Positions 21,960 through 32,667 of a stretch of DNA of 64,000 nt are shown in pieces. The notes below the pieces were generated by a model. That model was not told the DNA's origin. It worked only from the letters and a program-made list of their open reading frames with translations, and made no database searches. The position numbers and the translations under genes were made by a program. Every line of letters starts with the position of its first letter. Within the stretch, counting starts at the first letter, position 1. Source of the DNA: Fragilaria crotonensis (taxonomy: Eukaryota; Bacillariophyta; Fragilariophyceae; Fragilariales; Fragilariaceae); assembly GCA_022925895.1 (NCBI GenBank), contig JAKSYS010000070.1:81047-145046 (forward strand), read 5' to 3'.

Positions 21960-22277
21960 TCAATCAAAGATGGGAGGATGTCGTCGTGCAGTTTCAAGTA
22001 GCAAGATGGGAGGAATTGTTATGTCTGAGACATCCGTCGGTGCCGTTGTGATACATTGGTTGGAGCAGCCATTCAAAATCGATTCTTGGTGCTTGTAGTA
22101 GCGTCCCATGACCTCCTCGCTCTCGTACCAATCCTCACCTTTAGTCTTAAGAAGCCAGGCTATGGTAATAATGAGCACAACCACAGGGATAACTCCCAAG
22201 AAAAAGTACAAGGCCACGGTTGCTCCCACCGTAGTGTGGTGTACGGCATGACCTCGGAGCAGTCGTACCTCCATCAT
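21960..22277 (-). CDS. Small single-helix membrane protein, hypothetical
   Basis: From the Met at 22,277 this frame gives 105 aa with one strong transmembrane segment (about residues 20-42, GATVALYFFLGVIPVVVLII). A cytosolic-like tail follows, containing WYESEEVMGRYYKHQES and then a Cys-containing stretch. The frame is open a further 11 codons upstream but without ATG. A second minus-strand frame (22,549-22,274, with RRSNNKQKTTVDLKLPP) overlaps its start, so the gene may have another 5' exon or a frame break there. No family recognised. It is divergent from the THUMP methyltransferase gene. Confidence 0.4.
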   Translation of the reverse strand: MMEVRLLRGHAVHHTTVGATVALYFFLGVIPVVVLIITIAWLLKTKGEDWYESEEVMGRYYKHQESILNGCSNQCITTAPTDVSDITIPPILLLETARRHPPIFD

Positions 22278-22765
22278 CCCAATCGCCACGTCCCTGCAGT
22301 TCCACGACAAATAGTTGCCTCTCGACGGGCAACAGGAGGGAGCTTAAGGTCGACTGTGGTTTTCTGTTTGTTGTTCGAACGTCGCGAGGGCGGGGGTCTA
22401 CTATGACGCTGACATCTGCCGAAGCGATTCGTCCGCGTTGAAGATTTATGATGCTGTCTCATGAAAAGTGTGAAGGACGATATCAAGAAGGACGAGCAGT
22501 AGTTGCAGGATGCTAGAGGTGACACGTAGTCATACGAAGCAGAATCCAACCGCGTTCCCGTCGCTGGGAGCGCGTTCCTTCAAAGTTTTTGGCAGAATTG
22601 TTTAGGACATATTAAGTCATTAGTGGGAATTCTCGAGTTTAATACATATCGGTGTTGTAGACAATTTGCTTTTTCACATATGTACAGCCTTTTATGTTAT
22701 CATATCCATCACAACGGTTGATACACCTAATTCTCTCAACGGCGCCACCTCCATCCGCTCCTAAT

Positions 22766-24057
22766 ATGTTGTTCACTTTTTCGATGAAACCACCACTGCT
22801 TTGCTTGCTACTTTCCGTCCCTGCTCGCCTCTTTTCTGCTGTCCCACCTTCAACCAACCCCTCCTCGAAATTGAACGAACAATTTCGGTACGAAGTCGAG
22901 AACACTCTGCTGGGTGAGATTGTTGAAGCGAATGCAGGCAGGGTTCGATTCAAACCCACAGATGCCACTCCACCGTTTCAAACATGGTCGTCACTTTTAA
23001 CCAGTGGCGTGCGGTCCATTCGCATCGTAGTATTGGAAAAGAATGGCCTTCAAGCAACGTACGGAGAACAGGAGATTACGGACCTGATTGATATTGAAGA
23101 AATGCTTTCGAACGACGCGTGGTTTATGTTGACCTATCCACTACCTTCGACACTCACGTTTCGAGTTAGGGTTCGGAAATATGCAGCATGTATATGTACC
23201 CATCTGTCAGCTACCAGTTTGTCCAATAAAATCAGCACCAAAGTAACGGAGGAGCTAGGTTGGATTTCTGTAAAAAAAGCTGATTTGGAACTCCAAGTAC
23301 TTCTGGACGGCTCGAAACTTACTGTGGAGATTCCCATTCTGATCCGCCCACACACTGCCGAAGAACTTCCCAAACCCGGTTTCAAACGCGTCGAATCCTT
23401 CGCCCTGACTAGGACGGCTCAGATACAACCGGGAGACACGGTCCTCGATCCCATGTGTGGGTGTGGCACCTTTTTGATCGAGGCGGCCACCATGTGGCCA
23501 CATGATGCTATAAATGTCACATATCTCGGTGTGGATTCGTCTCCCGCACAACTTCTGCATGCACAAGCCAACGTGGATGCTGCACGTGTCAGGGTTCAAT
23601 TAAGTCAAGGAGATGCTCGTCGTATGGATCTTTCGTCGGTTCAATCGACAAGATTGTATCTTGTCCGCCATTTGGGCGACAGTTTGGAGCGCCGGACGAG
23701 ATTCCGGACCTATACGACGACCTTCTGCAGGAGTGGTCCCGTGTTTTGAAACATGATGGCAGGATGGTGTTGCTCGTGGACACTGCAAACATAGAAAACA
23801 TCTTTGGCTCCGTTGAAAAGGCAGGTTGTCATGTTGCTAGAATGCGGGATTATTTTCGTCTTGGAAAGATTCAAGCGACAATCATGATTATCGCGAAAGG
23901 CCCTGCTACATCCGCTCAGGTCCGTAGAGGGCGATTTGATTGGGAGGTCGGACCTCAGAAAGGCCGTGCTCTTTGGGCAACGCTGCGATCAGGCGCCTTG
24001 CCCGCGCTCATTCCATTCTCGTCGATTATGAGGAGTCAGACGACACGACCAACATGA
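22766..24057 (+). CDS. THUMP/UPF0020-type RNA methyltransferase, frame broken near 23,640
   Basis: S-adenosylmethionine-dependent RNA methyltransferase of the THUMPD/Trm14/RlmL group, expected to make an N2-methylguanosine-type mark on tRNA or rRNA. Starting at ATG 22,766, the first 290 or so residues contain a hydrophobic leader (organelle signal possible), a THUMP-like region and motif I VLDPMCGCGTFLIEAA. Near 23,635-23,645 the frame shifts: downstream the protein continues in another plus frame with the motif IV-like SCPPFGRQFGAP, then LLQEWSRVLKHDGRMVLLVD, to the stop at 24,057. A single missing base explains the shift, and both sides are well conserved, so a consensus error is likelier than a dead gene. 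The 3' end is 79 bp from the convergent PC-esterase gene. Confidence 0.75.
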
Positions 24058-24136
24058 GGACGACGAAAAGGGAGGACGAAATGTCAAGTATCTTCGTGCT
24101 ATGTAAAACCTACGAACTACGATCACCCCCTTTCAG

Positions 24137-25729
24137 TCAGATAATCTCGCATCCAAGCCTTGACAGTACCACAGTCATCCATGTCCGAACCATTGCCTGA
24201 AGAACTTCCAATCCTGGGTGGACCAAGTGCTTACCAACTGCATTGGATTTGTCGACCTGTCGATTGTCTGGTCTGGCCAAGGTAAGCCAGTATCCGTCAA
24301 CGATATCGAAACCGTCGTAGCTGTCGAGTACTCGCAAGGCAACATTGTTGAATGCATCAACCATGTGCGGCGATGTTGTGAAGGCTTGGGGTTGTCCAGG
24401 ACTCCATCCTGGCCCATAATTGCCCCACTTCATCCAGCCAGCGCTGGTCGTTTGAAAGATTTTTATGCGGGCTGGCATGGATGAGATGAAATGCACCAAA
24501 TCTGTCAGGTTTTCTCGGTATTCATCAATGCAAGCGTCCTTGCTTGGATCTGACAAATACCTAGGACCGCTGGTTTCGATGCGGTGTCTGCAGAAGGCAC
24601 CAATATCATGCAAGCCACTGTTGAAGAGTATGACAACATCTTCTTGCTCCAAATTCAATTCATCGAGCGATGATGTGACGTTGTGTATCATTTTTGAGAT
24701 ACCACCATTTGTTGCGATCCTAGTAACTTTGACCAAGGGAGAGTGAGCCCAACCAATCATCATGTCAATTTGTAGGCGCATCACAGAGTCTCCGATAAAG
24801 ACAAAATGGAGAGGCTTTCCTTGAAGCAGATTCTTGACACACCTATTGATCACGGGTGTGAACGGAACCCGAATGAGGTCACAGTTGGTCGGCTGATAGT
24901 CCGCCCAGATACCCAGCGAGTTTCGTCCATCTTGGTAACCTGCGAGGTCGACGATCTTGTTCCTGGATCGTCCGTAATTTATCGAGTTGACCTTGTCCAC
25001 GACTTTCCATGATGCGACACGCAACCCGTCGTCAAGTGACTCTATTCGCAAGTCATCAGCACCACAGAGTCTATTAATGTGTGGGCTTGCTGATCCATCA
25101 CTTGCCACTTCGATGGCGAAAGGAAAGCCTGGCAACAGATGACCTTCATAAGCCGGATCTGATGACTTGAGGAGAGCCTCGTTTTCTGAGATTGGATAAT
25201 TCCCAATATCCTCACCATTGGAGAAGGTCAAGACGACTTCCACCCAATACTTGCCTACATCCCGCGGCAAAAACTCAATTCTGTACCGGCCCCTATTGAT
25301 GGAGGTCACCTTACCTGTGAGAATTGAAGGTCCATACATACGGACGTAGAATTGAGCCCAATTATGGGTCGAGCAGCGGGGCGACTGACATTGAACAATG
25401 AGCGTGATAATGTTTTGAGCCAAATGAGGTCCAGGTGTTATGTATTCGATCTGATACAATGGAGCATCGGTGTACGAGGGACGGGCCCATCCAGTGTAGC
25501 CAGGTAGCTCGCCAAGCCCAATAGAAGGGTATTGCTGATGCGAAGTTGGATCTGGACTGAAGGACAGATTAGATGAAGCATTTATGGTCCCTGCATCCGT
25601 GACCGGAACTTGTGAGACATCGTCAGAGTTACTCGGAGAAAACCTACATCCGACTGCAACGAGCGAGCTGAGAGCACGAGCGGCGAGAATCACCACTGCA
25701 AGGATGACCACGCTTATCGACTTCGCCAT
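24137..25729 (-). CDS. Membrane-anchored PC-esterase (NXPE-like) with filamin-type Ig domain
   Basis: Intronless, 530 aa. Residues about 5-27 form a signal anchor. At about residues 105-210 lies a filamin/ABP280-like Ig repeat (ILTGKVTSINRGRYRIEFLP, then DVGKYWVEVVL). The C-terminal half is a PC-esterase/GDSL-like domain: FIGDSVMR places the nucleophile at S315, HDIG with nearby Cys follows, and the VHPG histidine H504 near the end is the candidate base. The Ig-plus-esterase order is like animal NXPE proteins and related to plant TBL O-acetyltransferases, so an O-acetyl or O-acyl transfer to secretory-pathway glycans is a reasonable inference. The substrate is not shown by the sequence. Confidence 0.75.
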   Translation of the reverse strand: MAKSISVVILAVVILAARALSSLVAVGCRFSPSNSDDVSQVPVTDAGTINASSNLSFSPDPTSHQQYPSIGLGELPGYTGWARPSYTDAPLYQIEYITPGPHLAQNIITLIVQCQSPRCSTHNWAQFYVRMYGPSILTGKVTSINRGRYRIEFLPRDVGKYWVEVVLTFSNGEDIGNYPISENEALLKSSDPAYEGHLLPGFPFAIEVASDGSASPHINRLCGADDLRIESLDDGLRVASWKVVDKVNSINYGRSRNKIVDLAGYQDGRNSLGIWADYQPTNCDLIRVPFTPVINRCVKNLLQGKPLHFVFIGDSVMRLQIDMMIGWAHSPLVKVTRIATNGGISKMIHNVTSSLDELNLEQEDVVILFNSGLHDIGAFCRHRIETSGPRYLSDPSKDACIDEYRENLTDLVHFISSMPARIKIFQTTSAGWMKWGNYGPGWSPGQPQAFTTSPHMVDAFNNVALRVLDSYDGFDIVDGYWLTLARPDNRQVDKSNAVGKHLVHPGLEVLQAMVRTWMTVVLSRLGCEII

Positions 25730-25973
25730 GTTGATTTCTGTGATTTCTATCTACTACTACCAGGGTTTGGTATGACCTACCATCTGGTAGAAGGTTGATA
25801 TGTAAAATTTCAAACTCGTGGAAGCATTTTATCTTGTCGATTACAAAAAAATGGAAAGAGCGTGGGCATAGCCATGCGAATAGGGGTGATGGTAGTCCAA
25901 TGAGTCGGTGATCTATAGGGATGCAAAGCCCCGTAACGTTTGTCCTGCGGTCGAAATGAATACTGCACTATTA

Positions 25974-26377
25974 CTATTTCTTTTTCTTTCCAGCTCCCTT
26001 CTTGGGGGGTCCTTTTCCTCGTCGACGCAACGTCTCCAACTTCTCGATTCTTCGTTCTTCCAGCTCTGTTTGATAACCAGGTGTCGCCTGTAAGGTTTGG
26101 AGGGGTAATTAGAACGAGATTTTCTTGCACTTGACACAGTTTGGTTACCAAACAAATTTCGTCTTATTCCAACCAGTGCGCTCACCATTTTCGCAAACTT
26201 TTCCAATTTTTCCGGATAGTAACGCGCAATATAAGCACCTCGATGCATTCGTTTCAAAGACTGGTAGCCTGTTTTCAAATTGAGCTGCGGTAAGGCTCCA
26301 AAGATTTCAAATTGGAGTTTTTGAATGGATGCCTTAGCGGCTGGAGTGAGGAGCAGCTTTGTCGCTGAGGACGACAT
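25974..26377 (-). CDS. Mitochondrial small-subunit ribosomal protein mS33
   Basis: Two exons: 26,377-26,186 (64 codons) and 26,087-25,974, with a 98-bp GT-AG intron in phase 0; product 101 aa. The N-terminal part (KLQFEIFGALPQLNLKTG, then YIARYYPEKLEKFAKM) and the basic tail LRRRGKGPPKKGAGKKKK match the MRP-S33/Rsm27 pattern of about 100 aa. ATG 26,377 is preferred because the frame upstream has no other ATG. It acts in the mitochondrial ribosome, and import by an internal or N-terminal signal is expected. Confidence 0.75.
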
Positions 26378-26979
26378 CAGAGCGCACGTGCAATATCGTT
26401 GAAGAAAGGGATTGCAATTCAAGAGGGCGACGGCAGTCAAAGAAGCGTAACAATGAGGGGGACCGTCCGTGCAGTCAGTATGCAGATCGATGTTCTGCCT
26501 TCTGCCATCGTCTCCGTCATGACCAAATAATCCCGTACAGATGCAAGACGAAGGACTCGACGACGTGTGCTGTGTCCTGTTGACAGTCGAGCAACAGTAC
26601 GAGGTATGTATAGTATAGTATCATAGAAGGGAGTACACTCTATGTCATATTATTAGTACTGTAGGGGAGAGTGCAGTACTGATGTGTTTGCTACTGTAGT
26701 ACTTCAGTGGTGAACACCACAAATCTTCTAACAACCATAGCGCCCAGAGCCTGTGTCGACAGAAACCAAAACAAAGCGGGGCAAAACGAAAACCCACAGG
26801 GCGGTCTGAACTCTGAACACCGACATGTGTGGCGAGAGTGCGACAGGAGGAATAAGAGTATGCAACAAGTATACGTCTAGTAACTAATAATGCATAAAGA
26901 CTACCATAGTGGACACGTGAAAGTGCTGAGAGGGCCGATCTTCGCTTTCTGCTTTTATGCTGTCAAAGCTCTGCTCAAC
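26378..26979. other. Intergenic, GTAC-containing
   Basis: No gene supported. Short GTAC words at 26,580-26,710. It holds the mS33 promoter and the 3' flank of the MDR oxidoreductase. Confidence 0.4.
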
Positions 26980-28056
26980 TTACACAACTTTGATGACGCA
27001 TTTACCCTTTGATCGTCCTGACCAAAGCTTTTGTGCTGCGACATTGAAGTCCTCCAACGAAGCAGCTTCAGTGTCGATTATGACCTGGATGGCTCCAGTT
27101 TTGAGATGACGAGATATATCATCCAAGTCTTGACCGCTGGGATTCATGAAGATATACTCCCAAGTCCCATGCTTGGAAGCAGCAGCGCGAGACGCAGCGC
27201 GATTGCGCTTGGCAAACAAGAACATCTTGATGAAGAAGCTGGGAGGTCCCATAGCGTCTGTGATGGCTTCAATTGAAGGCTGTCCTGAAATAGAAACAAT
27301 CTTCCCACCCTGCTTGAGTAACCCTCCCATACGGCTTGCTTCATTGCACGTGTCAAACGCCACATCAAAGTCTTGACCCTCCAGCACTTTACTAAAGTCC
27401 TCCGACTTGTAGTCCACGACTTGATCGGCTCCGAGCTTCAAACAGAGTTCAACTCCTGCTCCTGCACTGGCGGTCGTACAGACATAAGAGGCACCAAGCA
27501 TAGTCTTGGCGATTTGAATGGCAAGAGACCCAACACCGCCCGCACCACCAGCGATAAATACCTTACTTCCCTTCGTGACTCCACCGCGACGGAGGGCCTG
27601 CAGAGCCGTCAGTCCAGCCAAAGGCACGGCCGCTGCTTCCGAGAAGGAAACATTGGAAGGTTTAAATCCAAACGAGCTCACATCATCCACAACATACTCT
27701 GCCAAGGCGCCAAACTTCATTCCTTTTGTATCCAATCTTGCATACACTTCATCTCCCACCTTGAACTTGTGGACGTCCGATCCCACCTCTTGAACGACTC
27801 CGGCAACGTCGTAACCGATGACATTCTGATCGTATACTTCTGGTATAAGTGCCGCGAGCCCACCCTGAACTCTAATTTTGTCGATGGGATTGAGGGCAGC
27901 AGCGTGTACCCGAATAAGAATCTCAGTCGCGGTTGTAATGGTTGGTTTGGGGATGGTGCATACCTGCAAAGTGGAATCCACAGCTGGTCCGTAGTGCTGA
28001 AAACATACAGCTCGCATCGTTGCCGCGGACGGATGTGCTGGAAGTTTAGGGGCCAT
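26980..28056 (-). CDS. Zinc-free MDR oxidoreductase (quinone oxidoreductase-like)
   Basis: Intronless, 358 aa, the usual length of the family. An N-terminal GroES-like domain (AALNPIDKIRVQGGLA; VIGYDVAGVV) precedes the Rossmann domain with VFIAGGAGGVGSLAIQIAK (about residues 163-181), the NADPH-binding motif of the quinone reductase branch. Structural-zinc cysteines of classical alcohol dehydrogenases are absent. The expected reaction is NADPH-dependent reduction of quinones or reactive enals. No organelle presequence is obvious. It is divergently arranged with the glycosyltransferase gene and shares about 650 bp of upstream DNA. Confidence 0.85.
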   Translation of the reverse strand: MAPKLPAHPSAATMRAVCFQHYGPAVDSTLQVCTIPKPTITTATEILIRVHAAALNPIDKIRVQGGLAALIPEVYDQNVIGYDVAGVVQEVGSDVHKFKVGDEVYARLDTKGMKFGALAEYVVDDVSSFGFKPSNVSFSEAAAVPLAGLTALQALRRGGVTKGSKVFIAGGAGGVGSLAIQIAKTMLGASYVCTTASAGAGVELCLKLGADQVVDYKSEDFSKVLEGQDFDVAFDTCNEASRMGGLLKQGGKIVSISGQPSIEAITDAMGPPSFFIKMFLFAKRNRAASRAAASKHGTWEYIFMNPSGQDLDDISRHLKTGAIQVIIDTEAASLEDFNVAAQKLWSGRSKGKCVIKVV

Positions 28057-28712
28057 GGTGGAGGTTGGAGATTATTATGCTTCAATTTAGATCCAGATTG
28101 AGTGCGAAGTCGATCCTTTCCTTGTGGCGAGTGTTACATGTTGTGAGTTGTGAAGCTATAGGAACAGTCGCGATCTTAGTCTTCAGTCAGGATCTGGGCT
28201 TTGAAAAGTGCGCCAAGCGAACTCAATAATAACTCAATTGGTTGAGGCTGTACTTGTTCTCCAGAAAGTACTTCGGAACTTGCAAACGTACATACAATCG
28301 TACCTTGTCGCTCTAGTACGAGTCTGTACAAGGTATGTATTAATTATTAATACAAGGTGCCCAGTACCGGTACTACCGGTACTTGTGGCATGATACCAAA
28401 AAACTGGAATCTTTTATCTACTATGCAGGTATTGTACTACTCGGTAAGAAGTACTTGTACTCGGTACTCGGAGTACTAGTACCGAACTGCAAACTTCAAA
28501 AGCAATGAAAATCGCAGTAATTGTAGACTTCGATGTTGATATGTGATGAGCATCATCATAGATGCTAACACCCAACGCGCTACATTCATGATCTCGCCGC
28601 TTTATGCGTCGCAGTTCCAATTTCAATTGTGCGAAAAAGACTTCTACGGAACAGCTCTTGTGGGTATTCTGGCGCATCGAGATTTTGAAAGACGTCGACC
28701 GTGCTAACGGAT
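28057..28712. other. Shared upstream region of two divergent genes, GTAC near-palindromes
   Basis: Between the MDR oxidoreductase (minus) and the glycosyltransferase (plus). It contains GTACTCGGTACTCGGAGTAC at about 28,445-28,475 and a CCGGTACTACCGGTAC tract at 28,367-28,383. Function unknown; both promoters must lie here. Confidence 0.45.
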
Positions 28713-30038
28713 ATGTCCAACCGAAATTCACTGAACCTGCAATGCCGTTCACGTCGATCACGCATACGAACGCACATGAACAGGTTGACACTTTGCCTAT
28801 TCTTAATTGTCATCATCCCCGGATTCCAACTTTTTGAAGCCAATAAAGCTCTTAATTCGTCTCTCAGACCACAGTCAGATGACGCCTTTTCAATACCGCC
28901 TAAACCTTCGTCATTGATCAACGGCGTCTTTATCATGAAGGTTTCGTTCGCACATCAAGCTTGTCGAACGATCTGCTTTCTGACAACTTTTCTCGAAACG
29001 CCATATCCTATTCATATTTTTGCGGACAATAACTATACTTCTCAACAACTGGAAGAGATCCAGTCGTACGCTGGCAATTTCAGCGTCACCATCAGTGTTG
29101 ACACCGAGCGGTGGAAGCAGTTACCTCCGACCTTGACTCCAGCCGAACGAGATGCTGTGCGCAAAAAGTGCACCAACCTTTCGAATCCAGAGGAAGCCAA
29201 ATGCATTTTAAACACTCCACTTTCTTACATTTATATGGGATACTGGCGATACATGCTCATGGCTTACGAGCCCGCCCTCCAACCGTTCGAATACTTCATC
29301 TCTATTGACGTCGACGCCAGTTTTACCAAGCCCTTTTCTGATCCATTTGCCATCCTCGCCAGGAATGATTTAATTGGTATGTTCAATGTCGACCTGATAC
29401 AGTCTGGACCGTTCGCAAGCGGCATCCAACATACGGCGAACGCATTGTTTTCTTTGGAGGAGCGACGAAACGCTTACCTCGACACACCTCGCAACGGATA
29501 TTTTAACAAGAATGGTAGGTATGTGAATCAACAAGGCCAACCTCCGTCTTTCTGGGGCTATTTCTTTGGTGGGCGACTGGACTTTTTCCGCTCGCCGAAA
29601 TTCCGCGATTTTGCGAAGCGAATGGTCCCCTACACGTATCAATATCGAACCGACGAACAAGTAGTCATTGGTGTAGCATGGGCGCTCTTGGCCGGACCGA
29701 GGGTATGGTTTTTATCTCAGCGCAACATATCGATGGGCCTTTACCATCAAGGGTGGGTTGACCATCAACAAGTAGTTAGTACTGCGGCTCGCCAGCCTAG
29801 TCCCCAGGAGATGGCAGCACAGAAGCATAACACTTCACGGTATTGGTTCCACACGCTTGGCGAATGGGGCAGATTTCAGCGCGCGTCGCAGCATGATTTG
29901 CTACTCGTGGAAGAATACGTCGAGACACTGGGTTATGAAGAGGGTCACAGGTGGGAGAAATGTAAATGCGCCCGACCAAAAGTTCCCTATGTGTTGCGGA
30001 GGGCGTGTCCAAACTACAAAGCCATGTATGTAGACTAG
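28713..30038 (+). CDS. Golgi type II glycosyltransferase, GT15 (KRE2/MNT1)-like
   Basis: From ATG 28,713 the product is 441 aa. It has a short basic cytosolic tail (RSRRSRIRTHMNR), one signal-anchor helix (LTLCLFLIVIIPGFQLF) and a luminal domain, the plan of a Golgi transferase; ATG 28,776 would drop the basic tail. The luminal part contains YMGYWRYMLMAYEPAL and FEYFISIDVDASF (D199-x-D201, probable metal/nucleotide-sugar site). It also has FWGYFFGGRLDFFRS, like the FW..FEI.DLDFFRS block of fungal alpha-1,2-mannosyltransferases. The fold assignment is fair; donor and acceptor are inference. The 3' end is close to the convergent TMEM163-like gene. Confidence 0.7.
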   Translation: MSNRNSLNLQCRSRRSRIRTHMNRLTLCLFLIVIIPGFQLFEANKALNSSLRPQSDDAFSIPPKPSSLINGVFIMKVSFAHQACRTICFLTTFLETPYPIHIFADNNYTSQQLEEIQSYAGNFSVTISVDTERWKQLPPTLTPAERDAVRKKCTNLSNPEEAKCILNTPLSYIYMGYWRYMLMAYEPALQPFEYFISIDVDASFTKPFSDPFAILARNDLIGMFNVDLIQSGPFASGIQHTANALFSLEERRNAYLDTPRNGYFNKNGRYVNQQGQPPSFWGYFFGGRLDFFRSPKFRDFAKRMVPYTYQYRTDEQVVIGVAWALLAGPRVWFLSQRNISMGLYHQGWVDHQQVVSTAARQPSPQEMAAQKHNTSRYWFHTLGEWGRFQRASQHDLLLVEEYVETLGYEEGHRWEKCKCARPKVPYVLRRACPNYKAMYVD

Positions 30039-30175
30039 TAGATCTGGTGGTTGTGGGTCGAGACATGAAAAATGGATACAAGCCGGAAGGATATGTACCA
30101 CCGGATAATCTTATTCAAATGATAAAGATGACGTTAACGTCCCTCGTCCTTTTCAGGCATGACAATCCAAGTTTT

Positions 30176-31031
30176 TTATGTGATTGTGGTTTCGGGCCGA
30201 TGTGCCGGGATCTCCAAATCTTCTGGGCCTAGGTTGCGTCCGCTAATTTCATCAGTTCCGTCGCCAGAACTCAACTTCCACCAGCTGAGAGAAAAGATGG
30301 GAACCTTCTGTACGCACGAGGTGTAAACGATGGCGTAGAGTCCAATGTTGATTGCAGCGATGCCGCATCCCAATGCCACGGCTGGGTCAATCCACCACGC
30401 TTCCGGAATTTGCTTGATAATGATCGTATTGACAAAAAGCGCAGTCGACAATATAGTTCCAATCAAGGAGCAAATGCCATCCTTGTGGAGGGATGCACTA
30501 TTGAGTGCCACAGAGTAATGGAACTTGATAACCGTCATGGATCCAAAGATGAAGATGGAAGCGGTGGAAATCCCCAGAAGCACTTTCAATGATTCTGCAT
30601 CTTCCATACCCCTGAGAAAATCACTGACTGCTTGGGTCGTGATGAAGATTCCCAAAATAAACAAAATGACGGAAATGGCTACAGATGCTCGCTTTTCACG
30701 CTTTTGCAGTGTGACTTCAATGGCCGGGTCCAGCTCAGGAGCATAGAAGCGCCACAAGACAACTGCAGACGAAAGAAAATCGACACAATTCTCCAACCCG
30801 TAACATAGAATCAACGAGGAACCAGTAGTCTGCAGGAAACGAGTGTGCCACGGATTGAATTAGTGTTAGTATGCAGCAACTACATCGCAGAACAAACAGG
30901 CCAGAGTTGCCTGTGTCACGTACGAAGTAGAGAGAAATTCCCGTAATCGCTGCAATCGAGGTAATCGCAATGCTGATCCACGATAACCAATAGGCGTGTC
31001 GTGTGGTAGGAGCGCTCCACCAGGTTGGCAT
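30176..31031 (-). CDS. TMEM163-like cation (zinc) transporter, CDF superfamily
   Basis: Two exons: 31,031-30,924 (36 codons) and 30,829-30,176, with a 94-bp GT-AG intron in phase 0; 253 aa. Six hydrophobic segments are visible. The block GLENCVDFLSSAVVLWRFY with acidic and polar residues in helix 2, and LNSASLHKDGICSLIGTILS in helix 5, match TMEM163/CDF proteins, in which such Asp residues line the metal path. The role is probably zinc efflux or vesicle loading. The exon 1 helix (WLSWISIAITSIAAITGISLYF) joins smoothly to TTGSSLILCYG. Confidence 0.75.
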
Positions 31032-31469
31032 GGTTGTTGTTGTTCAAACTTTAAACCTTGGGACTGAGGTGGGTTATTTATTTTTGTATCCCATGGATAT
31101 GACTCCAAGATGCCTGTCTCCAACATTTACAGTAAATGACAGCACCTCAACGCTTTGTATTGTACTGTAGTACTCGGAGTACTCGTTATACGTTGTACTG
31201 TACGTTGTACTTTGGACTTTGGAATGAAAGTACTGTCCTAGTAGCACCCTGTACAGTACATCGTACCGTAGTTCGAGTACTTGTACCTGGTACTGGTACC
31301 AGGTCTATTGCAATATGCATACTTTGCCTCTACCGGTAGAAAATTGGATACTGGAGTACAGTGTAACAAAAACGGGGAAAGTACTCAGTGCATAGACACA
31401 TAAACCATTCTTTATTACGAGTTCAACCGCAGATTCCATTATGCTTCCGACGAGTCGCCACTCGCCACT
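31032..31469. other. Intergenic, GTAC-rich
   Basis: Packed with GTACTGTAC, GTACTCGGAGTACTCG (about 31,170-31,186) and GGTACTGGTACCAGG words. No gene supported; it holds the upstream region of the TMEM163-like gene. Confidence 0.5.
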
Positions 31470-32186
31470 TCAGGCACGATTGCGATACTTGCCTTCCAGA
31501 AAATTCAGCCCGCGGGCATTTAGGCGCCTTTGTTTGTACCCTGCCGTATCCAGGTTACTCTCAATGACATTCATCGTGTCCGTCGACGCGTGAATCTCGC
31601 TGGAAATGTTGTTCTGAAGGTTTGCCAAATTCGACAATGTTGCAGACGCATTATCTAACAGGCCTTCAATTTCGCGGTCATTTTGAGCTAGATCATTCAA
31701 CTCTGAAGCGTGAGTTTCTCTCAGGATAGAAACCCCATGCAATATGTCAGTCTTGTCGCTCTCCACGTATGATGCACATTCGCTATTATTGTGTTTCGAA
31801 GGCATCGTTGATTTGTTGAAAATTCTGGGTGTAGAGTCAGTCGGGGATGAATTACCATGTTTCGTCGCCGATCCCCCTTTGGACGGAGTTGACTTCTTAG
31901 GTGGCTTAATGCGAGATTCTATCGCTCTTCCACCAAACTTCATCGTCCATCGCCCAAGACGATTCTGGAGACGGCGAGATTCTGCTTGCGCATCATCCAG
32001 ACGATCTGTCTCGTTGAGGATGTTATTGAGCTTGTAGTTCTGACGCTTTATTTCCTCCAGGCTCAGATTCCCACCTTCTTCGCAGTCAAGGAGATCTTCG
32101 TTGATGATCTTCAATGCATCGATGGTCTTCCGCTGTGCATGAAATGCCTTGTCGAGCGTTTTGACCTGTGTCGAACTTGTTGCCAT
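31470..32186 (-). CDS. SNAP-25/SNAP-29-like Qbc SNARE candidate
   Basis: Intronless; from ATG 32,186 it is 238 aa. Two heptad-patterned helices (about residues 25-75, ESRRLQNRLGRW at its end; and about 170-228, REIEGLLDNASATLSNL onward) are joined by a basic Ser/Thr/Lys-rich linker, and there is no transmembrane segment. This is the layout of SNAP-type Qbc SNAREs, which drive vesicle fusion with a syntaxin and a VAMP. A clear zero-layer Gln is not obvious in the second helix, and no Cys cluster for palmitoylation is seen, so a SNAP-29-like or other coiled-coil protein remains possible. Confidence 0.5.
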   Translation of the reverse strand: MATSSTQVKTLDKAFHAQRKTIDALKIINEDLLDCEEGGNLSLEEIKRQNYKLNNILNETDRLDDAQAESRRLQNRLGRWTMKFGGRAIESRIKPPKKSTPSKGGSATKHGNSSPTDSTPRIFNKSTMPSKHNNSECASYVESDKTDILHGVSILRETHASELNDLAQNDREIEGLLDNASATLSNLANLQNNISSEIHASTDTMNVIESNLDTAGYKQRRLNARGLNFLEGKYRNRA

Positions 32187-32667
32187 GGAGGCAATATTGT
32201 TCACGACTGTGGTGTGCAAATCTGTGTATTATGGACCCTTTTTTTAGCGCAAATACTTTGACAGCAACAAGGCATATTTCGCGGGTAACATCAAATCGAT
32301 TTACCGGTACAGTAGTGTTTGTCGTTTGTCACGGTTACGACTGAAGTGTGTTCAAGTATCGACCTATGCATACTGCATACGTACCATGTACCATGGGCTA
32401 CTATAAACTATACGTATCACGTATTACTGTCAGCGCCTGATGGTCGCTGGGTCGACCCACGACCAATTCAAGTCGGGGCTGTGAGTTTGAAGGTGAGGTA
32501 GAATACAACGATAATAAGTATGTCTGGTGTCATTCAAGTACTTATACAACAACATGCATATGTTCATACCTGCTACAACTGGTACTCGGGTACAAGATAA
32601 TCGGGAGTACTTGTGCTAAAGTACGAGTAATCCTTTCGCCACCAGTATATTAATCCCTCTCACTTGC
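32187..32667. other. Intergenic, nothing recognised beyond GTAC words
   Basis: No gene supported between the SNARE-like gene and the Beclin-1 3' end. Short GTAC/TACGTA words occur at 32,300-32,640. Confidence 0.4.

Noticed and set aside
27373-28101. 242-codon plus-strand frame over the MDR oxidoreductase
   Set aside because: Antisense to a clearly conserved enzyme; composition rich in Ser, Arg and His as expected of a shadow frame.
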